From Arthrobacter sp. H16F315 (GTDB taxonomy: Bacteria > Actinomycetota > Actinomycetes > Actinomycetales > Micrococcaceae): DNA of 64,000 nt. Shown here piece by piece: positions 63,724 to 64,000 of this stretch; the first letter of the stretch is position 1; every line of letters begins with the position of its first letter. The stretch lies in the NCBI RefSeq assembly GCF_024124825.1, contig NZ_JAMXSS010000002.1, positions 2,232,001 through 2,296,000 of the forward strand. Direction: 5' to 3'. The position numbers were made by a program, and so were the translations under genes. The notes beneath the pieces are model-generated. The model did not search any database. It was not told where the DNA came from and worked only from the letters and a program-made list of their open reading frames with translations.

Positions 63724-64000
63724 ATGAGGATCGACGTCGTCAGCATCTTCCCCGAGTACCTGGCACCGTTGGAACTGTCATTGATTGGCAAGGCCCGCCA
63801 GGACGGGCTGCTGGAGCTCAACGTCCACGACCTCCGCGGGTTCACCACGGACCGGCACCGAACCGTTGACGACACCCCGTACGGCGGCGGAGCCGGCATG
63901 GTCATGAAGCCCGAACCTTGGGCCCAGGCCTTGGCCGCCGTCGCTGCGGACCGGCCGGTCGGCGCAGCGAAGCCGGTCCTGATCGTGCCGTCGCCGGCGG
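63724..64000 (+). CDS. trmD: tRNA (guanine(37)-N(1))-methyltransferase TrmD (5' part)
   Basis: TrmD methylates G37 of tRNAs that read CNN and GNN codons and keeps the frame. The visible 92 residues are [19 protein letters not shown], the conserved LHDLRGF-like [33 protein letters not shown], all diagnostic. The gene runs off the window end, so the SAM-binding knot is not seen. It starts one base after rimM. Confidence 0.95.
   Translation, partial: MRIDVVSIFPEYLAPLELSLIGKARQDGLLELNVHDLRGFTTDRHRTVDDTPYGGGAGMVMKPEPWAQALAAVAADRPVGAAKPVLIVPSPA

Overview
The window is high-GC DNA from an actinobacterium, most likely the Arthrobacter/Pseudarthrobacter group (Micrococcaceae). The evidence is frequent GTG and TTG starts, ATGA-type overlaps between genes, a Cys-less L32, an SMC/FtsY/Ffh/RpsP/RimM/TrmD block in the usual actinobacterial order, and an oleABCD cluster with fused oleBC of the Micrococcus/Arthrobacter type. 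The genus is inferred from gene content and order, not from a marker gene.

Layout. (1) 1-4212: cell-envelope and phospholipid genes murA (3' part), plsC, gpsA, ddl and a DUF3515 lipoprotein. (2) 4213-27752: a surface-polysaccharide region lying between DUF3515 and thiL. It holds a proline-rich surface protein, glycosyltransferases, an ABC-2 exporter (Wzm/Wzt type), wecC and wecB (UDP-ManNAcA supply), two large multidomain glycosyltransferase proteins, two proteins with alpha/beta-hydrolase-like segments, a Tat-exported beta-propeller protein, the remnant of an LCP-family ligase gene, and a ydcF-like gene. (3) 27918-33000: thiL, a DAK2-domain gene, recG and rsmD. (4) 33002-34061: a complete IS481-family element with 27-bp inverted repeats and a 6-bp target duplication at the rsmD stop codon. 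(5) 34225-37069: a minus-strand trio (SDR, aminotransferase, spermidine-synthase-like). (6) 37118-40317: coaD, DUF177, rpmF, rnc, mutM. (7) 40406-45118: oleD, oleBC and oleA on the minus strand, for long-chain olefin synthesis. (8) 45353-50235: smc and ftsY. (9) 50333-56816: a GH79-like glycosidase, an MFS transporter, amtB-glnK and a G6PDH paralogue. (10) 56969-64000: ffh, an alpha/beta hydrolase, an amidohydrolase, a VOC dioxygenase, a small acidic protein, rpsP, khpA, rimM and trmD (5' part).

How the genes work together. In region 2, WecB and WecC would convert UDP-GlcNAc to UDP-ManNAc and then UDP-ManNAcA. The glycosyltransferases would assemble a polymer, and the ABC-2 pair would export it. 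The secreted and hydrolase-like proteins probably modify or organise it. Region 7 encodes head-to-head condensation of fatty acyl thioesters to olefins: OleA makes the beta-keto acid, OleD reduces it, OleC forms the beta-lactone and OleB decarboxylates it.

Quality warning. At least twelve single-base frameshifts interrupt otherwise intact genes (wzt, 16300-17690, the beta-propeller gene twice, the WbuB-like glycosyltransferase, ydcF, thiL, oleD, oleBC, smc twice, ffh). Most can be repaired by changing one homopolymer by one base. Because conserved housekeeping genes are hit, I read most of them as sequencing errors and annotate the full-length genes. No tRNA, rRNA or CRISPR array was seen, and after start correction no gene-free stretch exceeds 300 bases.
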